Assembly (NCBI GenBank): GCA_963675135.1
Contig: OY776129.1
Location: forward strand, 44,280,141 to 44,344,140
Origin: Galeopsis tetrahit
Taxonomy: Eukaryota; Streptophyta; Magnoliopsida; Lamiales; Lamiaceae
DNA: 64,000 bases
Reading direction: 5' to 3'
Position 1 is the stretch's first letter. The number at the start of each line of letters is the position of its first letter. Positions 34,830 through 47,222 of this stretch are shown in pieces. A program made the translations under genes and the position numbers. A model generated the notes under the pieces. It saw only the letters and a program-made list of their open reading frames with translations. It had not been told where the DNA came from and did not search any database.

Positions 34830-37800
34830 ATGAGCGACGAGAAGATTTCAATCAAGTAGTTTGACCGATCGAATTTCGGGTTCTAGAAGATGCAGATCGA
34901 GGATTACCTTTATGGTAAAGATTGTATGTGCCCCTAGAGGAGAAGGAGAAACCCGAAAAGATGGAACAGAAGGAGTGGAATCTGTTGAACAGAAAGGCGA
35001 TGAGTGCGATACGTTTATCGCTGTCCATGAACGTAGCCTACCACACGACTAAAGCCAAGTCCGCAAGGGAGATGCTGCAGATCTTGGAGGAGATGTATCA
35101 GAAGCCCACAACGGCGAACAAAGTTCACCTGATCAGACGGTTGTTCAACCTCAGGATGTCGGAGAGCACACCCGTGCAACAACACCTGAACGAGTTCAAC
35201 ATGATCATTGGGCAGTTGTGTTCTGTCGAGATCGAATTCAGTGACGAGGTACTTGCTTTAGTTTTGTTATCTTCTTTGCCTGACAGTTGGGCTGCAACAG
35301 TAACTGCAGTTAGCGCTTCATTCGCGAAAGATAAAATGAAGCTTAACGAAGTGAGGGATCTGATGATAAGCGAGGAGGTTCGCAGGAAAGAGTCTGGATC
35401 CACTTCAGGGTCAGCGCTGAACACGGAGGAAAGGGGAAGATCGAAGGGTAGGCAGAATCGTGGCAGATCAAAGTCCAAAGGAAAGAGTCAATCCAAGAAA
35501 GATAAAGACTCGATCCAGTGTTGGAATTGTGATGAGTTTGGTCACTACAGGAACCAGTGTTCAGCACCCAAGAAAAATGAGAAGGGACAGAACGAGAAGA
35601 AGACAGCAAACACAACCACAAATGATGTTGGAGACGCGTTGGTCTTAAGTGTCAGTAGTCCGCTAGAATCGTGGGTGTTGGATTCTGGAGCATCATTCCA
35701 CTCTTGCAGTGATGCTGAAATAATGGAGAACTATGTGTCTGGCGAATTTGGACAAGTCTACCTTTCTGATGATGAGCCCCTGAAAATCATGGGAAAAGGA
35801 CAAGTCCGGATAACCACACCAAACGGGTCGATGTTGAAGCTGAATGGTGTAAGGCACATTCCAGGATTGAAAATAAATTTACTTTCAATCGGGCAGCTTG
35901 ATGTAGAAGGATACTCAGTGACTTTCGGCAGCAACAGTTGGAAGATCAGTAGAGGAGCCATGACAGTAGCTCGGGGGAAGATGAAAGGTACGTTGTATAC
36001 TACATCTAACCCCAAGGATTGTATTGACCTTGTGGGAGCTACGACCAATGTTGATTTGTGGCACTGTCGGTTGGGTCACATGAGCGAGAAAGGGATGAAG
36101 GTAATGTGTTCGAAAGGGAGACTTCCAAGGCTGAAATCTATTGAAGTTGGCCTATGCGAGGATTGTGTTTTCGGGAAACAAAGAAGGGTGAGTTTCTCGA
36201 GAGGCGGTAGAGCATTGAAGGCAGAAAAGCTGGAGCTGGTGCATAGCGATCTATGGGGACCAGCGCCCGTGAAGTCCCTTGGTGGTTCAGAGTATTACAT
36301 GACCTTGATCGATGACTCCACTCGAAAGGTATGGGTTTATTTTCTGAAAAATAAAACGGATGCTTTTGATACCTTCAGGAAGTGGAAAACTCTTATAGAG
36401 AATGAAACAAGGCTGAAAGTAAAGTGTTTTCGTTCTGACAATGGAGGTGAATATGAACTCCGTGAGTTCAAGGAATATTGTGCTGAGAATGGGATTCGCA
36501 TGGAGAAGACTGTGAGAGGAACTCCCCAGCAGAATGGAGTGGCAGAACGAATGAACAGAACGTTGAATGAGCGAGCCAGATGCATGAGGTTGAAGAGTGG
36601 GCTGCCTAAGACGTTTTGGGCAGATGCAGTAAATACAACAGCATACCTGATTAACAGAGGTCCATCAGTTCCGTTGGAGAACAGAGTACCCGAGGAAGCA
36701 TGGACGGAAAAAGAGGTAAATCTGTCTTACTTGCGTGTCTTTGGCTGTGTTACTTATGCTCATGTTAGTTCTGTTGATAGAAGTAAATTAGATGCTAAAT
36801 CTGTTAAGTGTGCGTTCATTGGTTATGGTGGTGATGAGTTCGGTTATAGACTCTGGGATGAGAATAACCTAAAGATTATTCGCAGTAGAGATGTAGTTTT
36901 CAATGAACAGGTTATGTACAAGAACATATTGGAGGCATCAGATTCTGACAAAACCAATACCCAAGAGGTCGAGTTAGACATCTCAAACTCGAGTGGGAGT
37001 AAGGAGAGTCAGAATGAAGAAGAGGTTCTTATTGAAGAACCAAGGACCCCACCACCACCGGAGAATCCGCTGCAGAGACCAGTTAGAGAGCGACGTGCAC
37101 CTAATAGGTATTCGCCCTCTAACTACTACTTGTTACTTACTGATGGTGGTGAACCTGAATGCTATGCAGAGGCAGAGCAGGGTGCAGATAGACGGAAGTG
37201 GAGAGTTGCTATGGATGATGAGTTATCATCTCTTCTGTTGAACGACACTTGGGAACTTGTTGAGCTCCCAAAGGGCAAGAAGGTTTTGCACTGCAAGTGG
37301 GTCTACCGAATCAAGAATGAAGTTGATGGTAGCAAACGTTACAAAGCCCGGCTGGTCGTCAAGGGGTTTGAGCAACGACATGGTATTGATTATACTGATG
37401 TTTTTACTCCTGTTGTGAAACTGACCACTATTAGAATGGCGTTGAGTATGGTAGTTGTAGAAAACTTGTTGTTACATCAGATGGATGTGAAGACAACATT
37501 CCTCCACGGCGACTTGGTGGAGGAGTTGTACATGACACAGCCTGAGGGGTTCGTAGAGAAAGGAAAGGAGGAACTTGTATGCAAGTTAAAGAAGAGCTAG
37601 TATGGCCTGAAACAAGCTCCAAAGCAGTGGTACATGAAGTTTGACAGCTTCATGATGGAGATCGACTACCAGAAATGCCACGCAGATCATTGTTGCTACT
37701 ACAAGAGGTTTGACAAAAGCTTTCTTATTCTCTTGCTATATGTTGATGACATGTTGATCATAGGAGCTGATGCAAGAGAAGTGAATAAGTTGAAGAGGCA

Positions 37801-38701
37801 ATTGTCCGAACGGTTCTCAATGAAGGATCTCAGAGAGGCCAAACAAATTTTGGGTATGAGGATTGAACGTGATAAGGCGACAGGAAGTGTGTATCTTTCG
37901 TAGGCGAGTTACATTCAGAAGGTCCTGGAAAGATTCAACATGTCAGAGTCGAAGCCCGTGAGTGTTCCATTGGGCAGTCAGTTCAAGCTTTCAAGAAGGG
38001 AGTCCCCCAAGAGCAAGGAGGAGCGTGCCCAGATGTTGAATGTTCCGTATGCCTCAGCGATTGGTAGCATCATGTATGCCATGGTGTGTACGAGGCCAGA
38101 CATTGCTCATGTAGTGGGAGTAGTAAGCCGGTTTATGAGTGATCCGGGCAAGCAACATTGGGAAGCAGTCAAGTGGGTCCTGCGATACTTGAGAGGTACC
38201 ACAGACAAGGCCTTGTGTTTCAAAGGCAATAGTATAGAGCTGGTGGGTTATGTGGATGCAGACTTGGCATCAAACGACTTTGATGGGAGAAGTACAACCG
38301 GGTATGTCTTTACTTATGGTGGTACTGTTATATCTTGGACTTCTAAGTTGCAGAAGGTTGTTGCACTGTCCACTACTGAGGCAGAATATGTAACTGTGAC
38401 AGAGGCAAGTAAGGAGATGGTGTGGTTGCAGAATTTCTTGGGAGAACTTGGGAAGGAGCATGAGAATAACACTCTTTTCAGTGATAGTCAAAGTGCTATA
38501 TTTCTTGTAAAGAATCCGGCGTTCCACTCAAGGACAAAGCATGTTGGGTTGAAGTACCACTACATTCGTCACCTTTTAGAGAAGAAGATCTTGCAGCTTG
38601 TGAAGATCCTTGGAAGTGAGAATCCAGCAGACATGTTTACTAAGGTAGTGACCTTAGAGAAGTTGAAGCTATGTATAGCTTCAATTGGCCTTGGAACTTG
38701 A
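34830..38701 (+). pseudogene. Copia gag-pol polyprotein with four TAG stops and one frameshift
   Basis: The ATG at 34830 starts gag (MSDEKISIK), with TAG stops at 34857 and 34884 and a one-base loss near 34922, after which one frame runs to the TGA at 38701. Visible in order are the gag helical domain, a CCHC knuckle CWNCDEFGHYRNQC (35519-35560), the protease WVLDSGASFHSC (DSGA at 35681-35692), the pre-integrase WHCRLGHMSEKG, integrase LVHSDLWGP, FRSDNGGEY and GVAERMNRT, RT KARLVVKGFEQ and the YVDD site (37739-37750), and RNase H VGYVDADLAS and LSTTEAEY. Further TAG codons at 37598-37600 and 37901-37903 interrupt RT. Order PR-IN-RT-RH is diagnostic of Ty1/copia. The coding is otherwise full length, so loss of function looks recent. 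Confidence 0.93.
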
Positions 38702-38788
38702 AGATAAGGCTTGCCGATACCAGGCGGATACGGGAGGAGAATTAAGAAGATATGATTACATAGAGGGTTCAGTCTCCAAGTGGGAGAT

Positions 38789-39145
38789 TGTTGGAGTGTG
38801 GAGCCTGATTTGATCCTGACGGGCTTGGAGTGTAGGACAAGTTTGATCCTATCGGGCTTGGAGTGGGGAGCAAGTCTTTTCCTAATAGGCTTAGGGTTAA
38901 TTATGGTAAGTTTGTTCCTAATGGCTTGGAGTAGGGAACAAGTCTTTTCCTAATAAGCTTAGGGTTAATTATGGCAAGTTTTCTATTATAAATAGATGTT
39001 CTCTCATTGTAATCAGTATCCGAAAAACATAGTGAAATACCTAGCTTGGCATCACCCCCAGACGTAGTCGCAAGACGAACTGGGTAAACAATTCGTGTGT
39101 TATTTTCTCTTATTGTCATCGTGTGCGTGTGTTTATTTCCTAACA
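38789..39145 (+). repeat. 3' LTR of the copia element
   Basis: Near-identical partner of 34433-34789. Confidence 0.93.
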
Positions 39146-39773
39146 AAGTGAGTGTGTCTTAGCTATGTCATTTTATAATTACTGTGAAAATACCAAAGGA
39201 AAAACAAGTGAGTGTAACAGGGTGGGAAGCCAAATTGGTCAAATTGTGGTGGTCATGTACTAGTTATGTATTCTGTTTTTATAATTATGGTTTGTAGTTC
39301 GATGGTTTATAATTATTGTATTCACTGTGGTTGAAAATTATTCAAACTTAGCGTTTGTACTCTGTTTTTCACAGACTTTTTTGAACAATATTTCAATTAC
39401 TTGTTTTCATATTCAATTTTTATAATGAGAATATAAACTTATTTTTCTTCTTTCTTTTATTTCTTTTATATTCTAGATATTTTTCTGTTATCATTTGCAT
39501 ATTTTTCATTGCAGATTCTTGTACATACTCAACAACACTATATTTGTGAATTTTGTATTTCTTAGCCACCCACCAGTAATATTAATTAAAGATAAAGTCA
39601 AAAAAGAATTAGCGACCTTTTCTACGTTAGTTAATGACATATTTACTAACATTGATAGAAAATAATAATTGAGTTACCAATTTTTATAGTGATTAAAATT
39701 ATTAAATGTGGGTGACCAAATATGAAAAGTGGTAAAGTTCAGTGACCAAAAGTGACATTTTCCGTTGGAAAAC

Positions 39774-40799
39774 ATGAAAAGCCCTCACCAATCACCTCGG
39801 TTTAAGCAATAGTCTCATAGAAATTTCATTATCTGCCGAACAAATCAATTTAATATTAGAAAATCTAGGTAAAATAATGTTTAAAAAAATCTGATAATAG
39901 TAAAAATAGTGTGAGATGGGTTTGCAAAATAAATTAATCCCAAACAAAAAAAACAATTTGTTTACAAAAAAAAAATATAGAGTGTGAGATGGGTTTGTAA
40001 AATAAATTCCAAAATTTTGCATATTCATATTAGTAATATAGTAGTTTATGGTTTTAGAGAATATTCTTCTGGAGTAAAAACGAAGCAAAGAGATTGAACA
40101 AAATATAATTTTGCATTAATGACAATTTTAAAACCTTAAAATAACTACGAATTAACAGTTTGTTTCAATGCAATGCATACATGTAAAATTAATATGTAAA
40201 CCAATAAAAGTAGCTGCAAAAAAGTTAAAGATGAATAAAATGCAAATGAAACATAAAACAAAATAACACAGCTAGAGACATATAAAAACAAATATATTTA
40301 CTTGAGCAAAAAAAAAAAAAAAAGGTGTAATCCGATACAGTACAAATTTTAAGAATCAAATTCTAGAATATCGGTATAATTAAGTCATGGAAAATCCTTT
40401 GATTCAACACTCGATCCCACTTTGATTCCTACACAAACAATTACTCCACATCAAGAACTAATGAGAAATAAATATTAACATAAATCTTCTATGAGAGGGT
40501 AAAAAAAGAGAACCAATAGAAGCACTGTGGGAGTGGGAGGGTAAGAAAAAAGAACCACATGGAATTCCTTCCTCCCACATATTAACATGGAGTGCTTCCC
40601 CTACCAATAAATGAAGAAGGAGTGATTGTGAGTTGTATGATGTGGCATAGGAATGGAAAAATAGGAAGGCATGTTGCTTCCTAGGAAGGAGAAAAAAATG
40701 AGGATGCAAGTGAGAGTAGAAATTTTGGGTGTAAGTTTCAAACAGAAGAAAAATACAAAGAGGAGTAGAGAGTGAACTTAATCTGCACGTGGAGGAGGG
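39774..40799. other. AT-rich intergenic DNA, possibly including the left end of the PIF element
   Basis: An A15-17 run lies near 40307-40323. The stretch 40500-40640 has words (ccttcctccc, gtgcttcccc) loosely matching the inverted right subterminal region of the PIF element, but no clear left terminal repeat was found. Confidence 0.45.
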
Positions 40800-41117
40800 A
40801 TTCAACCATTACCATCATGACAGTTGTATCCGTTGCCAAAATACCCGTTGTCAAATTTCCCCTTTTATCTCTTTTTTTTTTTTATTGTTGTTGATTTAAA
40901 ATTTTGCCATTTTAATTAATTTACTTTTTTTTTCTCTTTTTAATAACAATGTAGTAAATAAATTTTGTAACAAAAAAAAATGTCAGATTGTTGTATCCAA
41001 AATAAATTTTTCCAACGGTAAAAAAAACAAGCATTAATTTTTAACTCTTTTATAAATAGAAGTTGTAATTTTAATTATTTCTATCTGTCGTCTATATTTC
41101 TCAATTCATCTCTCAAA

Positions 41118-42298
41118 ACGGATCACAATGCTTGGATAAATTTTTATAATTCTAGTAGTTTTGGAGGAAATGCATCTTTTCAAAACATCAATATTCATAC
41201 ACAAAATTCCGAAAATCGTCCTGAAGGTTCTAATATTTGTCCTGAAAATTTCATCTCCTAAAATTTTCCAAATTTCCCAAATAACTTAAATTTTCCTATG
41301 AGTTCTTCTGGGGCTCCATTTTATCACTATCATCTCATGCCTCCCCTTCCTCCATACGTAATATCCCCTTCAAACTCATCGAGAATGACTAGCACTGACG
41401 GAACGAGCACCGACGGAGAAGGCGAAACACCATCTTCTGTGAGATCATTTCAATTTCAAGCACAGTTTTCTCCTCCGGAAGTGGGTGGCATTAATATTGA
41501 CGGTGTGTCGAAATCTGATGAGAAGTTGTCGACAACATACACTGATGAAGAGAATGAATTGCTAACAGAGTGTTGGATCAATATTAGCACAAATTCAGTG
41601 ATTGGAAATGATCAGAAGTTATAGCAAATGTGCCAGAGGATTGCTATTGAGTATAACAAAAGTCGTCCTGCAAATAAACCTGAGAGGTCGGCAACAGTGT
41701 TGAAAACAAAATTTTATGCCATTAAGAAGCAAGTAAAATAGTTTTCTGCAATCTACAATCAATTGTTGAACGTGTGGCCGAGCGGGAGTAGTGATACAGA
41801 TATCTACGAAAAGGCACAAAAGGTTTTCAAGAATGAGCACCTTAAGCACAGTTTTAAAATTTGTGGTTGTTGGCTACAGTTGAAAAGATGTCCCAAGTTC
41901 GAAAAGTGTGATAAAGATATCCGTCCATCAAAGAAGATGAAGACCAATGAGTTCGGCGGATACTCCTCTTCCAATGTAGGTACGAGTGAAAACGAGGATG
42001 TTAGTGCTCAGCATACTCGTCCAATTGGGCCGAAGGAAGCAAAGAAAAAAGCTAGGGGAAAATTTAAGAAAAAAGTTAACCCAGAAACGGCCGCAGAATG
42101 GAATAAGAGGCTAGGATGTGTGAAGTAGAAGACACAACAATGAATAAAGTTACTAAAAACACGGAGGCATTGGAACGAATAGCGCAAAAGGGTGAGTGGA
42201 AAATCCTCATGGCAAATACCACAAACATGACACCAGATCAACTTCAATTACACAAATTATATTGTGACAAAATTAAGAAGAAGTGGACCACTGAGTAA
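41118..42298 (+). pseudogene. PIF/Harbinger ORF1 (SANT/Myb-like, NAM-associated) remnant
   Basis: The frame beginning at 41118 reads DHNAWINFYNSSSFGGNASF with ACG where the start codon would be. It continues through a TAA (41259), then the SANT-like TDEENELLTECWINIS, a TAG (41622-41624), RIAIEYNKSRPANKPERS, a second TAG near 41738 and a Lys/Thr-rich NAM-associated C-terminal part (PIGPKEAKKKARGK). A frameshift near 42118 moves the last part (EDTTMNKVTKNTEALERIAQ) to another frame that ends at 42298. In autonomous Harbinger elements this protein helps recruit the transposase and bind DNA. Three stops, a lost start codon and a frameshift make it dead. Confidence 0.8.
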
Positions 42299-42740
42299 TT
42301 GTCTAGATTTATTTTTACTTATGTATTGTTTGTATTGCTTATCTTGTAGTTTATTTGATATTGTTTTTTTACTTATGTTGTTTGTTTAAGTATATGTTAT
42401 GTAATTTTCTAATTAAATACTGGAATGGTTATCAACTATTTAATTTAAACACTAGAATGGTTATCAACTATTTAATTTTCTAGTATATGCATACGGACAA
42501 ATAATATCTCTAAATAATATCAAATAACACACTGGAATGGTTATCAACTATTAGCTGACATTCATATCTCTAAATAATTTCAATCTATAAACAATATTAA
42601 TGAATTTAGTTGACATGCATATTTCCAAAATTCATATCAACTACTCGTATTTAATTTAAAAGTCCAATCGAGTAGGAGAAAAAAAGAGATCAATGACCCT
42701 TTTGATATACAAATTATTATTTATTTATTCTTAACTTGTA

Positions 42741-42976
42741 CTCCCTCTGTCCCAAAAATACTTTAATACTTACTGTTCACTCACTTTTTAAAAAATATTA
42801 TAATAATTAGAATTTTAAGATATAATTTTATAAAAAAATAAGTAAGTGAATGGACTTATATGTATATATGGACCATAAAAATAATTACATTAAATGTAAT
42901 ATTTTAGATATTGTACGGGTGGAGTTTCTAAAGAACCGAAAAAGAAGGTGTGAAAGTTAAGCTGGGACGGAGGGAG
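42741..42976. mobile_element. Stowaway MITE between the PIF ORFs
   Basis: The left end ctccctctgtccc and the right end gggacggagggag are inverted partners flanked by TA on both sides. Length is 236 bp with a non-coding AT-rich interior. It inserted into the PIF element. Confidence 0.92.
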
Positions 42977-43163
42977 TACTAATTAATATCTTTAAAAAAA
43001 ACTAATCGTTGCAAAACTAGCCGTTGTAAAAATAGTCGTTGCAAAACTAATCGTTGTAAACCTAGCCGTTGAAAATATCATTATATATTTTAGAAGTTGA
43101 CTTCTCATTTTCTTCACTACATAAGTTTCATAATCCTCATAAATATTTTCAATCATACTAATC

Positions 43164-44423
43164 ATGACTTCATCTTATAATTACTCAGATACAAGCGAAA
43201 GTGAAGATGATGAGTTGAATGAGCTGATTAATCAAAACTCGGTGAAACAATTGGTGCGCGAGGTACAAGAGCGCAGACGGGTTCTTAATGAGATGATGAA
43301 TACTTCTCCTAGCACTCCTAAGAGGAGAAAGTACATCAATCGTGATCGTGAGGGGGCACACACTCGTCTTGTGAATGATTACTTCGCTGAAAATCGAACA
43401 TATGGAAGTAATATCTTTCGAAGACGTTTTCGAATGGGTAAAGATCTATTTTTTCGTATTGTTGGAGCTTTAGAATCTCATGATCCATATTTTCAGTGGA
43501 GAGTCGATGCAGTGGGAAAAAAGGTTTCTCACCACTACAGAAATGTGCAGTAGCAATTCGTCAATTGGCATATGGAGGTCCAGCCGACCATTATGATGAA
43601 TACCTACGAGTTGCTGAATCAACGACCATTGATTGCTTGTTTAAATTTTGTCGATGCGCGATTGACGTGTTTGGCCCACACTACCTGAGGTCGCCTACTG
43701 TCGCTGACGTCCAACGCTTGTATCAAATGCATGAGCAGGGACACGACTTCCCCGGTATGTTGGGGAGTCTTGATTGTATTTGATACACTCGAGGTGATCA
43801 TGGAGTCCCAACAATTATGTTTTAAGAGGTTGCGTCACGAGACTTGTGGATATGGCACACTTACGTACTTTGGTGTCGCAGGGTCAAATAATGATATCAA
43901 TGTGCTTAACCAATCCCCTTTGTTCAACGAGGTTGTGATAGGGCGTGTACCGAATATGAATTTTGTTGTAAACGGTCGACAATATACACAAGGATATTAC
44001 CTAATTGATGGGATCTATTCGGAATGACCAACTTTTGTTAAGAGCTTTCAATGTCCTCACGATCATAAAAAAAAGTTTAAGGAAATGCAAGAAGCTGCTA
44101 GGAAGCATGTTGAACAGGCATTTGGGGTGCTTCAAGCTCGTTGGGCAATGATCAGGGGTCCGGGCCGTTTTTGGTACAAGAGTAATTTGAAAGAAATCAT
44201 GATTGCTTGTATTGTTTTACATAACATGATAGTCGAGCATGAAGGAGACGCAACAATAGATTGGTCGGATGAAACCAACACAAACAACATCAACAACTTC
44301 AACAATTCATCTATTATTCAAGGATCTACCAAAGCATTCAACCACTACCTCAATGCAAGATCTGAACTTCGTGATAAACGTAAACATCAACAACTCCAAA
44401 GGGACCTGATTCAGCACACATGA
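43164..44423 (+). pseudogene. PIF/Harbinger transposase (DDE nuclease) remnant
   Basis: The ATG at 43164 opens an acidic N-terminus, then NIFRRRFRMGKDLFFRIV and DPYFQWRVDAVG. A six-A run near 43517-43522, where seven would keep frame, shifts the reading to VAIRQLAYGGPADHYDEYL and GMLGSLDCI. Right after the first catalytic Asp (SLDC) about 50 bp usually coding the HW...W segment are missing and YTRGDHGVPTIM follows. The second Asp is in SNNDINVLNQSPLF; a TGA then replaces an expected Trp near 44026. The third acidic residue lies in RKHVEQAFGVLQARWAMI. The protein would cut and rejoin element ends; a deletion, two or more frameshifts and a stop have inactivated it. Confidence 0.88.
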
Positions 44424-45202
44424 GCACGATACGAAGAAAAATTTAAAAAAATTATTATTTTAATTTATGTTCCAAGTTCTTGTATTATTTTATTTTGTAC
44501 TTCTTATTATATTTTCAATAAAAAAAATACAAAATGTTTTAACAATATTTATTTTTGCATAATTTAAACATTATATTTATTTTTGCATAATTTAAACATT
44601 ATATTTAATATTTAAATATAATATTTAATTAAAGAAGTAAAATTATAAATCAAATAAATAATAAATAAAGATGATGAAAATAAATATAATTTGATAGTGG
44701 GACATAAATAGTTATTTTTGGGGAAGGAAGCATTGGGGAGGAAGGAGTGTTTTAAAGGAAGGGGTATGAAACTTTTGAGATGACACACATGTGGCATATA
44801 TGTGGCAAATTCAAACCTCCAAATTCAATCCTAGCATTAGAGATGCTCTTACACAGTTCTTAAAATGTGTGTCATCATAAGGGTACAAATTCCCTTGGAA
44901 TGGAGGGGGTAATACTTATTAACCGGTATCATTAGACTTTTTTTTTTTTTTTTTTAGAGTAACTGGTATCATTAGACTTATAATCTAATAGCATATCATT
45001 TTTTTTTTTTGAGATATATCAACACCAAACACTTTGGTGTCTTTGTGTGTGTAAAATTATATGATATTAGATTATAGATTAACAAATATGTGAACCTGTG
45101 AAGTCACTTTTTTTAAATGTTACTATTGTGCATATAAAATGTCACTTTTATGCATATAGAATGTCATTATTAGTAAAATGCTTAATTTTTAAATAGTGAT
45201 AC

Positions 45203-45245
45203 TCCCTCCGTCCCATGATTTTATGCACACTTTGATCGGCATTTC
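45203..45245 (+). mobile_element. Left end of a Stowaway MITE, interrupted
   Basis: The sequence tactccctccgtcccatgatt is a Stowaway left end very like that at 56068. The solo LTR follows at once and no matching right end was found beyond it. Confidence 0.55.
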
Positions 45246-46738
45246 TGTTGGTCCCTGAGACGAGTTTAAGATCAGCTGACTTGATGTCTGCTGATTGTGT
45301 GGAAAATAAACTAACTCTTCAAAGTAACTAGTCCGCTGATTTCACTAGGGGCCTAGGACTAGTTAGTCGACTGATTAATTACTTATCGGAGTTAAGTGCG
45401 GAATTGTAGTGTGCCCATAAATATTATACTCGTCTATTTAATAAACACAGTGTGTAAAACAGTTTATGCACAAATATGTATGAAAAGACTTGAAATGTAA
45501 AGTGCAGAAATGTAAATAACACATTGATTTATAGTGGTTCGGATATACGTTCCTACGTCCACTCTCACGTCCTAACGTGATGTTTAATCCCTTTAATTTC
45601 CACAAATTACAAGGGTCTTGACCTTTATAGTCCCAAGGTTAGGACTTTGAGATCTGAGCCGTCCTAACAGCTACAGTCTCCACAAGTGATTGTAAGCACT
45701 TGCATTTCCCCACAAGTGATTGTAAGCACTTGCACTTGAACTCCACAAGTGAGTTATAGAGCACTTGGACTCTTTACAGTGATAAACACTCAACTTGACT
45801 TCTAAGGTTTTATGGTAGAAGGTGGGTTTTGTGTATATGAACTAGGTGAGAATTTCCCTTACAATCTGTTTTAGCCTCATGCTAGGATTGGGAAATTCTC
45901 TCTAAGCTATGGATATATATGAGTGGTTGCACTGGCTTAGATGGTATGAGTTCACTCACTGGGGATGAGGTGATGCATGTTGAATCTTCTTTAATGATCT
46001 TCTTGAGCTCTTCTTATTTCTGGAGTTTATGACCTTTGCTCGACCTTTGCATCTCACACCTCTTCTCACATTCCCAATGATGTATGGACTCATTTATATA
46101 GTGTTGATGTTTGAATGTTACCGTTGGATGATATCAATTCAAATCTCCACTAATTCGGGAATTGCCAATCTCTTGATTTGATATGATTGAATATTACCAT
46201 TGTCATGTAATTTCAATCATATCTTTGACTTTCCTTTCTTATGCGTATCTTGTCAATCCTTGACTTCAACTCTGATTGGCCTTCCTTTAATTGAGTAAGA
46301 AGACTTCTACTCTGCTGATAAGAAGACTTCACTCTGCTGGTAAGAAGACTTCACTCTGCTGTCTTTACTCAGCTGTCTTTACACAGCTGCTGTTTCTTCT
46401 CAGCTGCTGTCTTTACTCTGCTGTCTTTACTCAGCTGGCTTTACACAGCTGCTGTTTCTTCTCAGCTGCTGTCTTTACTCTGCTGTCTTTACTCAGCTGG
46501 TTGTAAGATGACTTCTACTCAGCTGATGTAAGACGACTTCTACTCAGCTGATGTAAGATGACTTCTGGTCTTGGTCTTCTCTTCTCTTCTCTTCTTGAGC
46601 ATTGACATGTCTTCTCTTCTAACCAGAGTCCTATCTATTACAAGATGTATAATAAAGTTGTCTATACAATACAACTTATCCTATTACATGATTGATTTGG
46701 TTTATCAAAACTAAACTAAGGATATTCATATCCCAACA
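45246..46738 (-). mobile_element. Solo copia-type LTR, TSD atttc/acttc
   Basis: The 1493-bp segment runs from tgttggtccctgag to atatcccaaca. Flanking pentamers atttc (45241-45245) and acttc (46739-46743) differ at one base. On the minus strand its ends match those of the solo LTR at 9797-11113. Near 46295-46560 it contains degenerate tandem repeats of tctttactcagctg and agacttctactctgctg; the short frame at 46291-46506 is only the translation of these. The ttatagtggttcggatatacg stretch near 45530 resembles a conserved part of related copia LTRs, also seen near 60345. Confidence 0.78.
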
Positions 46739-46968
46739 ACTTCATATGCACAACAATGATATTTGAACAAAAAAAAATCACGTAATCTTGAATTCACATG
46801 GGTTTTTGCCTTGTTTATAAGAGTATTGATATTAAGAGTCAATCTCTAGTGAAACATGTTCACCCATATGAAACTTGAACCATAACACACATTTTTAACA
46901 TGTCTGTATGTGTAAATACTACTCACTATCAAGTGATTTCATTGCACTAATAAATGGATACTCCTCAT

Positions 46969-47220
46969 GTTCCACAAAGTTAGTCATAATTGTCTTTTTA
47001 GTTTATCTCAAATAATATCTTATATTAAAAGTGTGTAAATGGTTTAAAATATCCATTAATAATACCCATATTTATTTTGTCACTAATGTTATTATATTCA
47101 ATAATTTTAGGTAGATTAGAAACTTAATAAGTAAAATTCAGAAATTCAAACAAAATAAATGATGTATTATTGGTCTGTGTAATTTTTCAAACATAACCAT
47201 CTATGTGGAACGGAAGAAGT
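46969..47220. mobile_element. Degenerate Stowaway-like MITE
   Basis: The ends tactcctcatgttccacaaag and, inverted, tacttcttccgttccacatag are partners about 250 bp apart. The interior is AT-rich and non-coding. Confidence 0.6.
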
Positions 47221-47222
47221 AT

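Larger units (their letters stand above)
34433..39145 (+). mobile_element. Complete Ty1/copia retrotransposon, TSD aagtg
   Basis: LTRs of 357 bp (34433-34789 and 38789-39145) bracket one gag-pol reading frame. Exact aagtg duplications lie at 34428-34432 and 39146-39150. The primer-binding site tggtatcaagagcc follows the 5' LTR; the purine tract aagtgggaga precedes the 3' LTR. About 11 differences between the LTRs were counted by eye, roughly 3 percent. Element length is 4713 bp. Confidence 0.95.
33880..39763. mobile_element. Mutator-like element D, split by a copia element
   Basis: The left end (ggaaaatatcacttttgatc, 33881 on) and the right end (39590-39763, read inverted ggaaaatgtcacttttggtc) match for about 170 bp, including gtttacc/gtttaca, cccacatttaa and aattggt.actcaattatta. 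The flanks are gttgaaaaa and gttggaaaa, a 9-bp duplication with one mismatch. Without the nested copia element the length is about 1.17 kb. It is a non-autonomous relative of the MULE whose left end is at 56534, which shares the same terminal repeat. Confidence 0.78.
40800..44848 (+). mobile_element. PIF/Harbinger element, both ORFs broken
   Basis: Two diagnostic genes lie in order: a SANT/NAM-associated ORF1 and a DDE nuclease ORF2. The right end reads cctagcattagagatgctc at 44830-44848 and is followed by TTA, matching the gagcatct-type Harbinger terminus and 3-bp target site. The left terminus was not found, so the start coordinate is approximate. Upstream and between the ORFs the word ccgttg recurs many times, as in the untranslated regions of related elements. 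Confidence 0.8.

Noticed and set aside
40500..40640. Candidate left terminal region of the PIF element
   Set aside because: Similarity to the inverted right end is too weak and there is no gagcatct-type terminus or TWA site.
46291..46506. Frame with repeated LFLLSCCLYSAVFTQL-like runs
   Set aside because: Translation of degenerate tandem repeats inside a solo LTR.
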